This document shows, one piece after another, positions 53,714 through 64,000 of a stretch of 64,000 nucleotides of DNA. The notes beneath the pieces were generated by a model. It had not been told where the DNA came from and made no database searches. It was given only the letters and a program-made list of their open reading frames with translations. The number at the start of each line of letters is the position of its first letter. Within the stretch, counting starts at the first letter, position 1. The position numbers were made by a program, and so were the translations under genes. This DNA comes from Rhodobacteraceae bacterium EL129 (GTDB taxonomy: Bacteria > Pseudomonadota > Alphaproteobacteria > Rhodobacterales > Rhodobacteraceae), in NCBI GenBank assembly GCA_900313005.1, contig ONZJ01000002.1, positions 1,628,996 to 1,692,995 of the forward strand, read 5' to 3'.

Positions 53714-54463
53714 TCAACCGTTACCGCGTTCTTTCCAACGCACCATCTGCCGCATCATGCCGTGCAGCATCTGCGCATCCGCCCGTGTCAGGGGCAACCT
53801 GCTCCACATATTGCGCAGATTGATCTTCATGCCTTCGGATTTTGGCGCCGGGAAAAAGAACCCGGCCTCTTCCAATCGATCCTCGTAATGGACCGAAAGC
53901 GCTTCGATCTCGGCGTTCGAGGCCCAGTCCGTCTTGGCCATTTCATCCCGCCGGGAAGTGATCTGCCCTCGCGCGCGCTGCCATTCATACCCCAACAGCA
54001 ACACGCATTGCGCCAGGTTCAGTGAGGGGAAGTCCGGGTTCACCGGCACATTGATGATTGCATTGGCCCGTGCAATGTCTTCGTTTTCCAGCCCGGCCCG
54101 CTCGGGGCCAAACATCACAGCGACTTGTTGACCTTCACTGATGCGCTTGGCGGCCTCGGTCATTGCAGCCTCGGGGCTGAACACGGGCTTGGTTAGATCG
54201 CGTTGACGGGCTGTGGTGGCAAACACATAAGTGCAGTGTTCCAAGGCCTGGGCCGTGTCCTCGCACAGCACGGCTTCATCCAGCAACCGTCCGGCCCCAC
54301 TTGCCATCGCCACAGCGCGCGTGTTGGGCCAACCGTCACGCGGATCGACCACACGCATCCGGTCCAGGCCAAAATTCCACATCGCACGTGCCGCGGCCCC
54401 GATGTTCTCGCCCATCTGTGGGCGCACCAGTACAAAGCCGGGCTGAGTGTTGTCGCTGGGCAT
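53714..54463 (-). CDS. trmJ: tRNA/rRNA 2'-O-methyltransferase TrmJ-like
   Basis: A SPOUT-family methyltransferase of 249 residues, expected to methylate the ribose at position 32 of tRNA. Motifs are FVLVRPQMGENIGAAARAM, MFGPERAGLENEDI and VPVNPDFPSLNLAQ, the trefoil-knot SAM site. The ATG at 54463 is preferred because GGAGGGG lies just upstream; the reading to 54523 adds 20 residues without homology. It is the first gene of the trmJ-ctaA-M32 operon. Confidence 0.92.
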   Translation of the reverse strand: MPSDNTQPGFVLVRPQMGENIGAAARAMWNFGLDRMRVVDPRDGWPNTRAVAMASGAGRLLDEAVLCEDTAQALEHCTYVFATTARQRDLTKPVFSPEAAMTEAAKRISEGQQVAVMFGPERAGLENEDIARANAIINVPVNPDFPSLNLAQCVLLLGYEWQRARGQITSRRDEMAKTDWASNAEIEALSVHYEDRLEEAGFFFPAPKSEGMKINLRNMWSRLPLTRADAQMLHGMMRQMVRWKERGNG

Positions 54464-54584
54464 GATCCCCTCCGCTGTCTTGGAGGCGTGATACAGGGGC
54501 ACCTGCCCCAAGAAAAGCCCCACAGCGCTGCTTTTCTTGGTACACCTGCGTTAAAAGCTCCCCTGCGAGAAGGAATGCATAGAC

Positions 54585-54914
54585 ATGGCCTATGACAGCG
54601 ATCTTGTGGACCTGATGCAAGACGATCTGGGACCTTTACCCGGATTGGCTGAAAAGAAGATGTTCGGTGGTTTGGCCTTCATGCTGAATGGCAACATGCT
54701 GTGCGGCGTGCACAAGGCGGGTGCCATGTACCGGGTTGGCAAAGACAACGAAGCCGAAGCTCTGACGCTGCCCGGCGTCACCCCCTTGGCCTTTACCGGA
54801 CGACCCATGGGCGGACTGGTCGATGCAGACGAGGATGCCATGGCAGCCGCCCAAACACGCGCGCGATTGACCGCTTTGGCCCTGTCCTTTGTCGGTCCTA
54901 TGCCTGCCAAGTAG
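54585..54914 (+). CDS. TfoX/Sxy N-terminal domain protein
   Basis: A 109-residue protein equal to the TfoX N-terminal domain (KKMFGGLAFMLNGNMLCGV). In gammaproteobacteria TfoX/Sxy switches on competence, but this short stand-alone form is widespread and its role elsewhere is unknown. It diverges from trmJ and lies 60 bases before the ThiE-like gene. No competence gene is adjacent. Confidence 0.88.
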   Translation: MAYDSDLVDLMQDDLGPLPGLAEKKMFGGLAFMLNGNMLCGVHKAGAMYRVGKDNEAEALTLPGVTPLAFTGRPMGGLVDADEDAMAAAQTRARLTALALSFVGPMPAK

Positions 54915-54974
54915 ACCCGACCAGAATTAAACGCTATAGCGGCGCAAAACCAATACCGCGGAGCACGCAAGACC

Positions 54975-55595
54975 ATGGCCGAGACCGAACACCCGCAGAT
55001 TTACCTGATCACCCCACCTGAATTTGAGCTCAGCCGCTTTCCTGCGCAATTAGCAGCCGTGTTGGACTCGCATGATGTTGCCTGTGTGCGCCTCACCCTG
55101 GCCTCGCAGGACGAAGACCGCATTTCACGCGCGGCGGACGCCTGTCGCGAAGTGACCCATGCCCGCGATGTGGCCCTGGTGATTGATACACATCTGGCGA
55201 TGGTTGAAAAACTGGGGCTGGACGGCGCCCATCTGACAGATGGCGCGCGCAGCGTGCGTTATGCCCGCAAAGAATTGGGCGCGGATGCGATTGTCGGCAG
55301 TTTTTGTGGCACCTCGCAACACGAAGGCATGTCGGCTGGCGAATCCGGGGCGGATTATGTGTCTTTTGGCCCTGTGGGCGCAACGGCCCTGGGGGACGGC
55401 TCTCAGGCGGAAACCGAGCTGTTTGACTGGTGGTCGCAGATGATCGAAGTTCCGGTGGTGGCCGAAGGGGCCTTGGATGTGGATCACATTCGCACCCTGG
55501 CCCCCTTTACCGATTTCTTTGGTATTGGCGAAGAAATCTGGCGCACGGATGATCCAGTGGCGACCCTTGGCGGGTTTGTCGCCGCAATGGGCTGA
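54975..55595 (+). CDS. Thiamine-phosphate synthase-like TIM-barrel protein
   Basis: A 206-residue TIM-barrel protein of the ThiE/TenI family. The phosphate-binding and pyrophosphate loops (DGAHLTDGARSVRYARK, GADYVSFGPVGATA, VPVVAEGAL) are recognisable. The active-site pattern differs from canonical ThiE (no clear SxHs), so it may be a TenI-like or moonlighting form rather than the main thiamine enzyme. No other thiamine gene is near, and no TPP riboswitch is seen upstream. Its stop abuts that of olsA on the other strand. Confidence 0.78.
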   Translation: MAETEHPQIYLITPPEFELSRFPAQLAAVLDSHDVACVRLTLASQDEDRISRAADACREVTHARDVALVIDTHLAMVEKLGLDGAHLTDGARSVRYARKELGADAIVGSFCGTSQHEGMSAGESGADYVSFGPVGATALGDGSQAETELFDWWSQMIEVPVVAEGALDVDHIRTLAPFTDFFGIGEEIWRTDDPVATLGGFVAAMG

Positions 55596-56432
55596 TCACT
55601 CGGCGATCTGGCGCTCTGGTGGCATACCGGATCGCACCACGTTTTCCAGATGCGCCGCAAGCGCCTTGCGGTCGGGAAAGTCAGTGACCTTAACAGGCGA
55701 ATGATAAACCAGCGTCACCGCCCCGTGCCGAGGGGCGGCCAACGTCTTGAGAAGATGCGACCCAAAATCCATATCTCCCCACCAGCCGTAAAATCTCTCG
55801 TCCTGGCCTTTCGGGGCCTCATAAACCAACGTCACAGGCTGAATCTGCATCACATCGCGCAGGTTTTCACCAAGAAAGGCCTGAAAGAGTGTGGTTTTAA
55901 ACTGCAACACACGTATTCCATCCGTCGATGTGCCTTCGGGGAAAAACAGCAGGCGATGTCCGGCCTTCAAGCGATCCTCAAACAGTTGGGTCTGCGCCTT
56001 GGCCTGTTTCGGATCACGCGCGATAAACACGGTCCCGGTGATCCGGGCCAGCAGTCCAATGCCCGGCCATTTGGCCACTTCGGCCTTGGAGACAAAGTAA
56101 ATCCGTTTGTGCGCGTTCAGGGTGAAGATATCCAGCCATGAGGCATGATTGGACACCACAGCACCGCGCCCCGACATCGGCGTTCCGATCACGGTGCGTT
56201 TGAGGCGCATCACCTGAAACGCCAATTGACACACGGCTTGGGTGATCCACGGGGTCCAAGGGCGATGCAGCCCAAAAAAGGGAACCTCGATCAAACGCAG
56301 AAGACCGGTCAAAAGGACGCCTACCAGTAAGATTACAAACAGTAAAAGCCCCCGCAGCGCCACGCGAAGCCATCCCATCGGCCCAACCCGGACGGGGTCC
56401 GGTTCTTCTTCTGGGTTCCAGGTGAGCTTCAC
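55596..56432 (-). CDS. olsA: Lyso-ornithine lipid O-acyltransferase / AGPAT family
   Basis: A 278-residue inner-membrane acyltransferase of the PlsC family. Two N-terminal hydrophobic stretches precede the catalytic motif NHASWLDIF (H-x4-D intact) and the acceptor motif FPEGTSTDG. It adds the second acyl chain to lyso-ornithine lipid made by OlsB. The GTG start overlaps the OlsB stop by four bases (GTGA), the usual olsBA coupling. A general 1-acyl-glycerol-3-phosphate role is possible but the neighbour decides for OlsA. Confidence 0.9.
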   Translation of the reverse strand: MKLTWNPEEEPDPVRVGPMGWLRVALRGLLLFVILLVGVLLTGLLRLIEVPFFGLHRPWTPWITQAVCQLAFQVMRLKRTVIGTPMSGRGAVVSNHASWLDIFTLNAHKRIYFVSKAEVAKWPGIGLLARITGTVFIARDPKQAKAQTQLFEDRLKAGHRLLFFPEGTSTDGIRVLQFKTTLFQAFLGENLRDVMQIQPVTLVYEAPKGQDERFYGWWGDMDFGSHLLKTLAAPRHGAVTLVYHSPVKVTDFPDRKALAAHLENVVRSGMPPERQIAE

Positions 56433-57190
56433 GCGGTAACACCTTTTGTATAAATGTTTTTGCGCGAACTCTGCATTTGCTCCGTATCCATGACCAGACA
56501 AATATCCGTGGTGTTGAACCCATGGTCAATATATGCGCCATCGCCCACATACCCCCCGAGCCGTAGATAGGCTTTTATCAAGGCAGGCACTTGCAGCATC
56601 GCTGTGCGACGATCCAGCTCGACCTCGGGCACAAGATCCATGGGTTGGAAGTTTTTGCTGCGCACACGCAAGTTCTCGGGTGCTAGATGGCGATGATGCA
56701 GCAGCGACAAGGGATGCGCCAGAGTCTCGACGTCCGTGCCATGAAAACTGGCAACTCCAAAGAGGATTTCAACCTTGTGATCCATGATGTATTGGGACAG
56801 CCCGTTCCAGATATGGTACATCGCCATGCCCCCTCGGTAGCGGGGATCGAGGCAGGATCGCCCCAACTCCATTAGCTTGCGCCCCGAAGATTGAAGCGGG
56901 CTCAGATCGTATTCGTCTTCCGAATAAAACTGCCCGATGACCGAGGCCTGATCATCCCTCAGCAACCGGTAGACCCCGACGACCTCGTCTTGGTCCTTGT
57001 TCGTTTTGAGGATCAAGTGGTCAAAATGCGCATCGAACCGGTCTGTTTCCAATCCGGCATCATGGTCGACCAAAGGCCCGTCGCCGCCCAATTCCTGCAC
57101 GAAAACACGGTAGCGCAGCCGTTGGGCCGCCTCCAATTCTTCTTTTGTTTCCGCCAGCTTAACGTGGAATTGCGGTTCGGTTTGGCTCAT
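56429..57190 (-). CDS. olsB: L-ornithine N(alpha)-acyltransferase
   Basis: OlsB transfers a 3-hydroxyacyl chain from ACP to ornithine, the first step of ornithine-lipid synthesis, a phosphorus-free membrane lipid. The 253-residue GNAT-fold protein has AAQRLRYRVFVQELG, RKLMELGRSCLDPRYRGG and VASFHGTDVETLAHPLSLL. A weak CtrA-like sequence lies about 100 bases upstream. In other marine Rhodobacterales the pathway is induced by phosphate limitation; no PhoB box was identified here. Confidence 0.92.
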   Translation of the reverse strand: MSQTEPQFHVKLAETKEELEAAQRLRYRVFVQELGGDGPLVDHDAGLETDRFDAHFDHLILKTNKDQDEVVGVYRLLRDDQASVIGQFYSEDEYDLSPLQSSGRKLMELGRSCLDPRYRGGMAMYHIWNGLSQYIMDHKVEILFGVASFHGTDVETLAHPLSLLHHRHLAPENLRVRSKNFQPMDLVPEVELDRRTAMLQVPALIKAYLRLGGYVGDGAYIDHGFNTTDICLVMDTEQMQSSRKNIYTKGVTA

Positions 57191-57308
57191 GGGTGCTCAA
57201 CTGCTGTCCTTCAGCCGGGGTTGTAGGGGCTGCGCCCGCTCTTGGCAATGACCGCAGCGTCATCGGCAAACTCTGCTTTTACGTGCATTAACCTTCTGGT
57301 AACTTGCC

Positions 57309-57491
57309 TTAGGGAATAGTTGCCGGGACCAAGGCAATCTGATTGCCATCGATAACCACCTTACCAGCCTCGGGGAAATTCACTGTTATTTTGCCATTCG
57401 CATTCGATTGCACCTGACCGACACCCCATTCGGGTTGCTGTGGATGCTCAACCAGCATTCCAGGCTCGAGCAAAGCATTCAGATTGTGCAT
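57309..57491 (-). CDS. DUF3553 family small protein
   Basis: A 60-residue protein of the DUF3553 type (LLEPGMLVEHPQQPEWGVGQV), a small SH3-like beta fold also seen next to UvrD-type helicases. The function is not known. It is divergent from chpT with 33 bases between the two starts, so their promoters overlap. Confidence 0.85.
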   Translation of the reverse strand: MHNLNALLEPGMLVEHPQQPEWGVGQVQSNANGKITVNFPEAGKVVIDGNQIALVPATIP

Positions 57492-57524
57492 GGTTCCACC
57501 CCTCGCATCAGGACAAGATATCCC

Positions 57525-58130
57525 GTGTCACACCTCTTTACTGAAAATTTGATCTCACTCCTAGGATCACGTATCTGTCACGACCTGATCAGCCCGATCG
57601 GGGCGGTCAGCAATGGGTTGGAACTTCTCAGCCTGAGCGGCGTCCCTGACAGTGCAGAAATGACGCTGGTCTCAGATAGTGCCGCAAATGCCAATGCGCG
57701 GATCAAATTGTTTCGGCTTGCCTTCGGCATCGCCTCGCAAGATCAGATCACCCGGCGGGATGAGATCACAAGCATCTGGCCAAATGCCATGGCAGGGCGA
57801 CGGCTGGATCTGAATTGGCACGGACCCAACAGCCTGCCGCGCCCGCAGGCGCAGCTGATCGTTCTGGCCTTGCTGTGCCTCGACAAGATGCTACCGCAAG
57901 GCGGCGTGTTGAGCCTGACGGAAGATGCAGATACCTGGACGCTGACGGCTTCGGGCCCGGCTCTGAAAACCGAGGATGACCATTGGGCTCTGGTGACTGG
58001 CACGGCCGCCACGACCGCCGAGCCTGATCCGGCCTATGTCCAATTTCTGTTGCTGCCGTATTACCTGACTCGGCAAAACCGTCAGGCCAAGGTGACGGCA
58101 ACGCCAGATATGCTCACACTGACTTTCTGA
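57525..58130 (+). CDS. chpT: ChpT-type histidine phosphotransferase
   Basis: ChpT passes phosphate from the kinase CckA to the cell-cycle regulator CtrA and to CpdR. The 201-residue protein has the phosphorylated His19 in SRICHDLISPIGAVSNGLEL and a degenerate HATPase-like C-terminal domain, as in Caulobacter ChpT. The start is GTG with AGGAC upstream; a longer reading would overlap DUF3553 on the other strand. CtrA-type boxes occur elsewhere in this window. It converges with proA. Confidence 0.9.
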   Translation: MSHLFTENLISLLGSRICHDLISPIGAVSNGLELLSLSGVPDSAEMTLVSDSAANANARIKLFRLAFGIASQDQITRRDEITSIWPNAMAGRRLDLNWHGPNSLPRPQAQLIVLALLCLDKMLPQGGVLSLTEDADTWTLTASGPALKTEDDHWALVTGTAATTAEPDPAYVQFLLLPYYLTRQNRQAKVTATPDMLTLTF

Positions 58131-58140
58131 GGCAAACCCA

Positions 58141-59406
58141 TCAGGCGCGCGTCGTGCCATCTCCGACTACCAGATATTTAAAGCTGGTCAGCTGAGCCGC
58201 CCCCACAGGGCCACGCGCATGCATTTTGCCTGTCGCGATCCCAATCTCGGCCCCCATGCCAAACTCTCCACCATCGGCGAACTGGGTCGAGGCATTGTGC
58301 ATCAGGATCGCGCTATCAAGCTCGCGAAAGAATTGATCCGCTGCATCGGCGTCCTCGGTCAAGATACAATCGGTGTGGTTTGAGCCATACTGGCGGATAT
58401 GGGCAATGGCCGCTTCGATGTTGTCGACGCGTTTGGCCGAGATGATCATATCCAGATGCTCGCAGCCCCAATCTTGATCGGTAGCGGCAATGACGCCTTC
58501 TGGCGCTTGCAATCCTTCACCGGCACGGACCTCGACGCCTGCGTCCATCAGGGTGCGGATCACGGCGGTTCCAAGCCCCTCGGCCACATCGCGGTGGATC
58601 AAAAGGCATTCCGCTGCCCCGCAAATGCCCGTGCGCCGGGTCTTGGCGTTCATCACCACATCAATCGCCTTCTGCGGGTCCGCAGCCTTGTCGATGTAGA
58701 TGTGCACGATGCCTTCGAGGTGAGCAAAGACCGGCACGCGGGCTTCGCGTTGCACCAGGCCAACCAGCCCCTTGCCACCGCGCGGCACGATCACATCAAT
58801 CGACTGGGTCATGGTCAGCATTTCCTGCACCGCGGCCCGGTCCCGGGTGGGCACCAGCTGGATTGCGTCCTCGGGCAGCCCTGCCGCACGCAGACCGTCA
58901 ACGAGGCAGGCGTGTATCGCGCCTGAAGAGTGGAAGCTTTCCGACCCACCGCGCAGGATCACGGCGTTGCCGGACTTTAGGCACAAAGCCCCTGCATCCG
59001 CAGTCACGTTCGGACGGCTTTCATAGATCACGCCGATCACGCCCAGGGGCGTGCGCACCCGGCGAATGTTCAAACCCGATGGTTGGTTCCATTCGGCCAG
59101 CACTTCGCCCACCGGATCATCCTGTCCTGCAACGGCACGCAGACCATCGCAAATGCCTTGGATACGGGGCTCGTCCAGCATCAGGCGGTCCATCATGGCG
59201 CTCGACAGCTCTTTGTCGCGGCCATAGTCCAGATCCTTGGCGTTGGCGGCGATGATCTCGTCGCGACGCGCCCAGACGGCATCAGCTGCGGCATTCAACG
59301 CAGCCGATTTATCAGCGGCCGACGCCATGGCCAGCTCACTGGCGGCCGCCTTCGCACGGGCACCGATGTCAGCCATGACGGCGGGAATGTTATCCAAGTC
59401 TTTCAT
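58141..59406 (-). CDS. proA: Glutamate-5-semialdehyde dehydrogenase
   Basis: ProA reduces glutamyl-5-phosphate to the semialdehyde, the second step of proline synthesis. The 421-residue protein has the catalytic Cys in [11 protein letters not shown] and the NADPH-fold motifs [16 protein letters not shown] and RGGKGLV. The ATG at 59406 has AGGAGAGG upstream; the reading to 59436 is rejected. proB lies 37 bases upstream. Confidence 0.97.
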   Translation of the reverse strand: MKDLDNIPAVMADIGARAKAAASELAMASAADKSAALNAAADAVWARRDEIIAANAKDLDYGRDKELSSAMMDRLMLDEPRIQGICDGLRAVAGQDDPVGEVLAEWNQPSGLNIRRVRTPLGVIGVIYESRPNVTADAGALCLKSGNAVILRGGSESFHSSGAIHACLVDGLRAAGLPEDAIQLVPTRDRAAVQEMLTMTQSIDVIVPRGGKGLVGLVQREARVPVFAHLEGIVHIYIDKAADPQKAIDVVMNAKTRRTGICGAAECLLIHRDVAEGLGTAVIRTLMDAGVEVRAGEGLQAPEGVIAATDQDWGCEHLDMIISAKRVDNIEAAIAHIRQYGSNHTDCILTEDADAADQFFRELDSAILMHNASTQFADGGEFGMGAEIGIATGKMHARGPVGAAQLTSFKYLVVGDGTTRA

Positions 59407-59443
59407 GTCACCCTCTCCTGCGGAGAACTTTATCATAGAGACG

Positions 59444-61608
<2,165 letters not shown>

Positions 61609-61660
61609 TTACTCTATTCCCGTCCGGCGCTCAAGACGCAGCACGTTGGATGGGCCATTG

Positions 61661-62152
61661 TTATGTCAGGGCCCGAGCGTATGTGCGGATCGGGAAATCG
61701 CCCTGTCGCGCAGCGCAGTGCCCAAGACAGGTGCCGGTTTCCGCGAACCCCAGTTTTTCAAGCACCCGGCCCGAGGCGGGGTTATCCTCAAACACACAGG
61801 CCTTGAGTGTGGTCCATCGCCCCGTCGTTGCGGCGTGATCAATCAGGGCTTGGCCCATTTCGGTGGCATAGCCCTGCCCCCAATAGGCGCGGCCCAGCAT
61901 ATAGCCCAGATCCCCATCGGCGCGCAGACCAACGGTGCCCACAAGATCATCCCCCGCGAAGGCCGCTAGTGCTCCGCCCTCTGCCGAGAAGCCATCCTGG
62001 CACCGCCGGGCGGTCACGGCCCGATCCGCAGGCCAGATCCACGTCCCAGTGTGGCGTACCACCTCAAAATCGCTGGCCAGCACATCATGGATCCGGTCCG
62101 CGTCCTCGGGCTGAACCGGCCGGAGCATCAGATGCTTTGTGATCAGTTCCAT
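61661..62152 (-). CDS. GNAT family N-acetyltransferase, RimJ/RimL type (first of two)
   Basis: A 163-residue acetyltransferase. The pattern LRPVQPEDADRIHDVL, LGYMLGRAYWGQGYATEMG and VFEDNPASGRVLEKLGF is that of RimJ/RimL-type GNATs that act on protein N-termini or small amines. Substrate unknown. It starts three bases after the second GNAT gene and is co-transcribed with it. Confidence 0.88.
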   Translation of the reverse strand: MELITKHLMLRPVQPEDADRIHDVLASDFEVVRHTGTWIWPADRAVTARRCQDGFSAEGGALAAFAGDDLVGTVGLRADGDLGYMLGRAYWGQGYATEMGQALIDHAATTGRWTTLKACVFEDNPASGRVLEKLGFAETGTCLGHCAARQGDFPIRTYARALT

Positions 62153-62155
62153 CGT

Positions 62156-62695
62156 TCAGCCCGCCCGTCTGCTGTAGGTCCAGATCGGCACATTCGCACC
62201 ACGGGCCACGCAATATTGTTCGGCGTCCCCCAGATACTCAAACCCGGCATTGGTCAACACCCGCGCTGATGCAAGATTGTCTTGAAACACTGACGCAAAA
62301 TATGTCACTGAATTCTGTGGGTTATGCACCAGAATTGACCCCACCGTTGCGGTGGCCACGCCGAGGTTCCAGAAGGCAGGTGCCACCCATCCGCCAAGGC
62401 CTGACTGGTCGCGACCCAACCGCTCAAGCCAGATCAGCCCCATCACTTCAGCGCCACCTGTTTTGGTCGCATCAATCGCCCAGAAATCTACCGTGCGATC
62501 TTGCGCCCATGCATTGGCGATAAAAGCCTCTGTGCTTCCAGGGGGCAATGGATGCGGAATGGTTTCACTGTTTTGTGCCACGCGGATGTCGCTGGCATAA
62601 AGGTCAATCAGACCCGCATCGGACTGGCGTAAAGGGCGCAAGTCGAAGGTCGGTGTTTCGATGACAGCTTGTGTGATGATGGGTTCAAGTTTCAT
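62156..62695 (-). CDS. GNAT family N-acetyltransferase, RimJ/RimL type (second)
   Basis: A 179-residue RimJ/RimL-type GNAT (LRPLRQSDAGLIDLYAS, GGWVAPAFWNLGVAT, VFQDNLASARVLTNAGFEY). It is homologous to the neighbouring GNAT but diverged. Its ATG overlaps the LysE stop by four bases. The tight order LysE-GNAT-GNAT may link an export function to acetylation of the same amine or amino acid; this is inference. Confidence 0.88.
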   Translation of the reverse strand: MKLEPIITQAVIETPTFDLRPLRQSDAGLIDLYASDIRVAQNSETIPHPLPPGSTEAFIANAWAQDRTVDFWAIDATKTGGAEVMGLIWLERLGRDQSGLGGWVAPAFWNLGVATATVGSILVHNPQNSVTYFASVFQDNLASARVLTNAGFEYLGDAEQYCVARGANVPIWTYSRRAG

Positions 62696-63297
62696 GTCAG
62701 ACTCCCTCCAAACAAAACAAAAATGACCGAAGCCAAAGTCAGAAAAGCCAATCCAAACATCAGATAAGGCTCGTTCTGCGTGCCCGCAACGGTGCGCGCC
62801 AGTTGATCGCCAAAGAAAGCCCAGATGGGATGCAATATGATTTGCACTGCCAACAAGCTTAGGGCGACTGTGAGCGTGGCTTGCAAGGTGGTGTGGTCAG
62901 CGCTGAAGAACAAGGTGAAGCTACCTATGATCATCGCCCAGGCCTTGGGATTGAGTGGATGAACCACCAATCCCGCCAGAAACCCAGGTGCCTTGTCCAC
63001 CCTGCGTTCAGAAGGCAGACGCATCCGGGCAATTTTCCAGGACAGCCAGACGAAATAGGCCAAACAGGCCCATTTCAAACCGGCAAAAAAGGAAGGCGAC
63101 AGATCCGAGAGCTGCATCAGACCAAAGCCAAGCGGCCAGATCAGGAACTGCTTGCCCAGAATAACCCCAGCCACAAACGGCAGAGCTGCGCGAAACCCAT
63201 AGCGCGCGCCGGTGGCCAGAAGGACCATGTTCGCAGGCCCCGGTGTCCCCACCTGGGCCGCTAAAAAGGCGATAAAACTAAAGACGGCGACGCTCAT
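62692..63297 (-). CDS. LysE/RhtB family translocator
   Basis: A 201-residue inner-membrane exporter with about six hydrophobic segments. The LysE-family loop GTPGPANMVLLATGARYGFRA near the N-terminus and HPLNPKAWAM in the middle are recognisable. Members export amino acids such as Lys, Arg, Thr or homoserine. It overlaps the GNAT gene and is preceded by the rpmA terminator. Confidence 0.9.
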   Translation of the reverse strand: MSVAVFSFIAFLAAQVGTPGPANMVLLATGARYGFRAALPFVAGVILGKQFLIWPLGFGLMQLSDLSPSFFAGLKWACLAYFVWLSWKIARMRLPSERRVDKAPGFLAGLVVHPLNPKAWAMIIGSFTLFFSADHTTLQATLTVALSLLAVQIILHPIWAFFGDQLARTVAGTQNEPYLMFGLAFLTLASVIFVLFGGSLT

Positions 63298-63321
63298 CAG
63301 GTCTGCCTCTGGCTAAAAATG

Positions 63322-63352
63322 AAAACGGGGACCGGCTGTTTGCCGATCCCCG
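63322..63352 (-). terminator. Rho-independent terminator after rpmA
   Basis: On the minus strand an 11-base stem (CGGGGATCGGC with GCCGGTCCCCG, one G-T pair) around a five-base loop is followed by TTTT. Confidence 0.88.
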
Positions 63353-63383
63353 CTAAAGTTTGTCAAAACCTGTTTGGTTCGGC

Positions 63384-63653
63384 TTACTCGGCAGCCTCCG
63401 CCACCGGGAGAACCGAAATAAACGTGCGGCCTTTGAAGCCTTTATGGAATTTCACTGCACCATCGACAACAGCATAGATCGTGTGATCTTTGCCTTGGCC
63501 GACGCCTTCGCCTGGCCAGAACTTGTTGCCGCGCTGACGCACGATGATGTTGCCCGGGATCACGGATTGACCACCGTAAAGTTTCACGCCAAGGCGACGA
63601 CCCGCGCTATCGCGACCGTTACGGGATGAACCACCTGCTTTTTTATGTGCCAT
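63384..63653 (-). CDS. rpmA: 50S ribosomal protein L27
   Basis: The 89-residue protein is L27, near the peptidyl-transferase centre. The N-terminus is [20 protein letters not shown] with the usual Gly/Lys-rich start (no cleaved extension), and [15 protein letters not shown] follows. rplU lies 11 bases upstream, the standard rplU-rpmA operon. Confidence 0.98.
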   Translation of the reverse strand: MAHKKAGGSSRNGRDSAGRRLGVKLYGGQSVIPGNIIVRQRGNKFWPGEGVGQGKDHTIYAVVDGAVKFHKGFKGRTFISVLPVAEAAE

Positions 63654-63664
63654 CTTGTCTCTCC

Positions 63665-64000
63665 TTAGCCTTTAGCCAGCTTTTTGGCCTGTTCGATCCA
63701 GCCTTCACGCTCGATCCGACCTTTGAACGACAGTTTCTCGTCCATAGCAGCTACGTCGTCTGCAGTCCATGCTGCAACCTGAGCGAAGGTGGTGACGCCA
63801 GCGGCGTGCAGCTTCTTCTCGAGTGCAGGGCCCACGCCCGACAGTGTTTTCAAATCATCAGCGCCTGCGTCAGCTTTGGCCTCTTTCTTAGGGGCGGCTT
63901 TCTTTGGCGCAGCTTTCTTCTCGGCTTTTGGCTCTGCTTTCTTGGCAGGCTTGGGTGCTTCAGCTTTCTTTTCTGCCTTCTTGGCAGGCTTCGCAGCAGC
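63665..64000 (-). CDS. rplU: 50S ribosomal protein L21, C-terminal extension (partial)
   Basis: Only the C-terminal 111 residues are in the window; the L21 core lies beyond the end. Visible are a long Lys/Ala/Pro-rich low-complexity tail ([15 protein letters not shown]) and then a folded helix-hairpin-helix-like domain ([20 protein letters not shown]) to the stop. This extra domain is typical of Rhodobacterales L21 and is not part of the E. coli protein. It probably contacts rRNA or assembly factors. The rplU identity rests on its position before rpmA and on this known extension. Confidence 0.85.
   Translation of the reverse strand, partial: AAAKPAKKAEKKAEAPKPAKKAEPKAEKKAAPKKAAPKKEAKADAGADDLKTLSGVGPALEKKLHAAGVTTFAQVAAWTADDVAAMDEKLSFKGRIEREGWIEQAKKLAKG

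Overview
This window looks like a chromosomal segment of a marine Roseobacter-group alphaproteobacterium (Rhodobacterales). The evidence is lineage-typical: bacterial NDUFA12 beside clpX, a ribosomal protein L21 with a Lys/Ala-rich tail and helix-hairpin-helix extension, the olsBA ornithine-lipid pair, a ChpT-type phosphotransferase, Usg, a metal-site-free HemB, and the order L21-L27-LysE-GNAT-GNAT-Obg-ProB-ProA. Nearly all genes look like native core or near-core genes. I see no prophage, integrase, insertion sequence or CRISPR array, and no gene-free stretch over 300 bases.

Layout. 1-8 kb: the end of a LivF-type ABC ATPase, acetyl-CoA synthetase, two overlapping DMT exporters, accB-accC-aat. 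7-10.5 kb (minus): clpP, clpX, NDUFA12, a lone MlaD-like MCE protein and a DUF2155 protein. 10.6-18.6 kb: an acyl-CoA dehydrogenase, then a signalling island with a lone solute-binding protein between two histidine kinases and three stand-alone receiver proteins. 18.6-23 kb: tRNA-Leu(UAG), a Hint-domain protein, NAD(P)HX repair, and glnB-glnA preceded by tandem NtrC-like sites. 23-30.5 kb: two related unknown membrane-anchored proteins around a lytic transglycosylase, purB, two small secreted proteins sharing a Cys motif, and a lone FliG. 30.5-43 kb: a three-gene nitrile-hydratase-like set, an acyltransferase, hemF, an SDR-like protein, a methyltransferase, clpS, mfd, hemB and usg. 43-51 kb: gyrA and a small surface-polysaccharide block. 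51-64 kb: M32 carboxypeptidase, ctaA, trmJ, olsBA, chpT, proBA, obg and ribosomal genes.

How parts connect. The most interesting signal is a set of CtrA-type boxes (TTAA-N7-TTAA). One perfect box and one one-mismatch box sit in the divergent promoter of the binding protein and the large TorS-like kinase; a perfect box precedes a stand-alone receiver gene; another perfect box precedes the unknown gene at 25.2 kb. chpT, a member of the CckA-ChpT-CtrA phosphorelay, is in the same window. I infer that the signalling island is a ligand-sensing system (binding protein plus kinase plus soluble receivers) under CtrA control. Start codons were chosen by Shine-Dalgarno spacing and family length; where they are uncertain this is stated.
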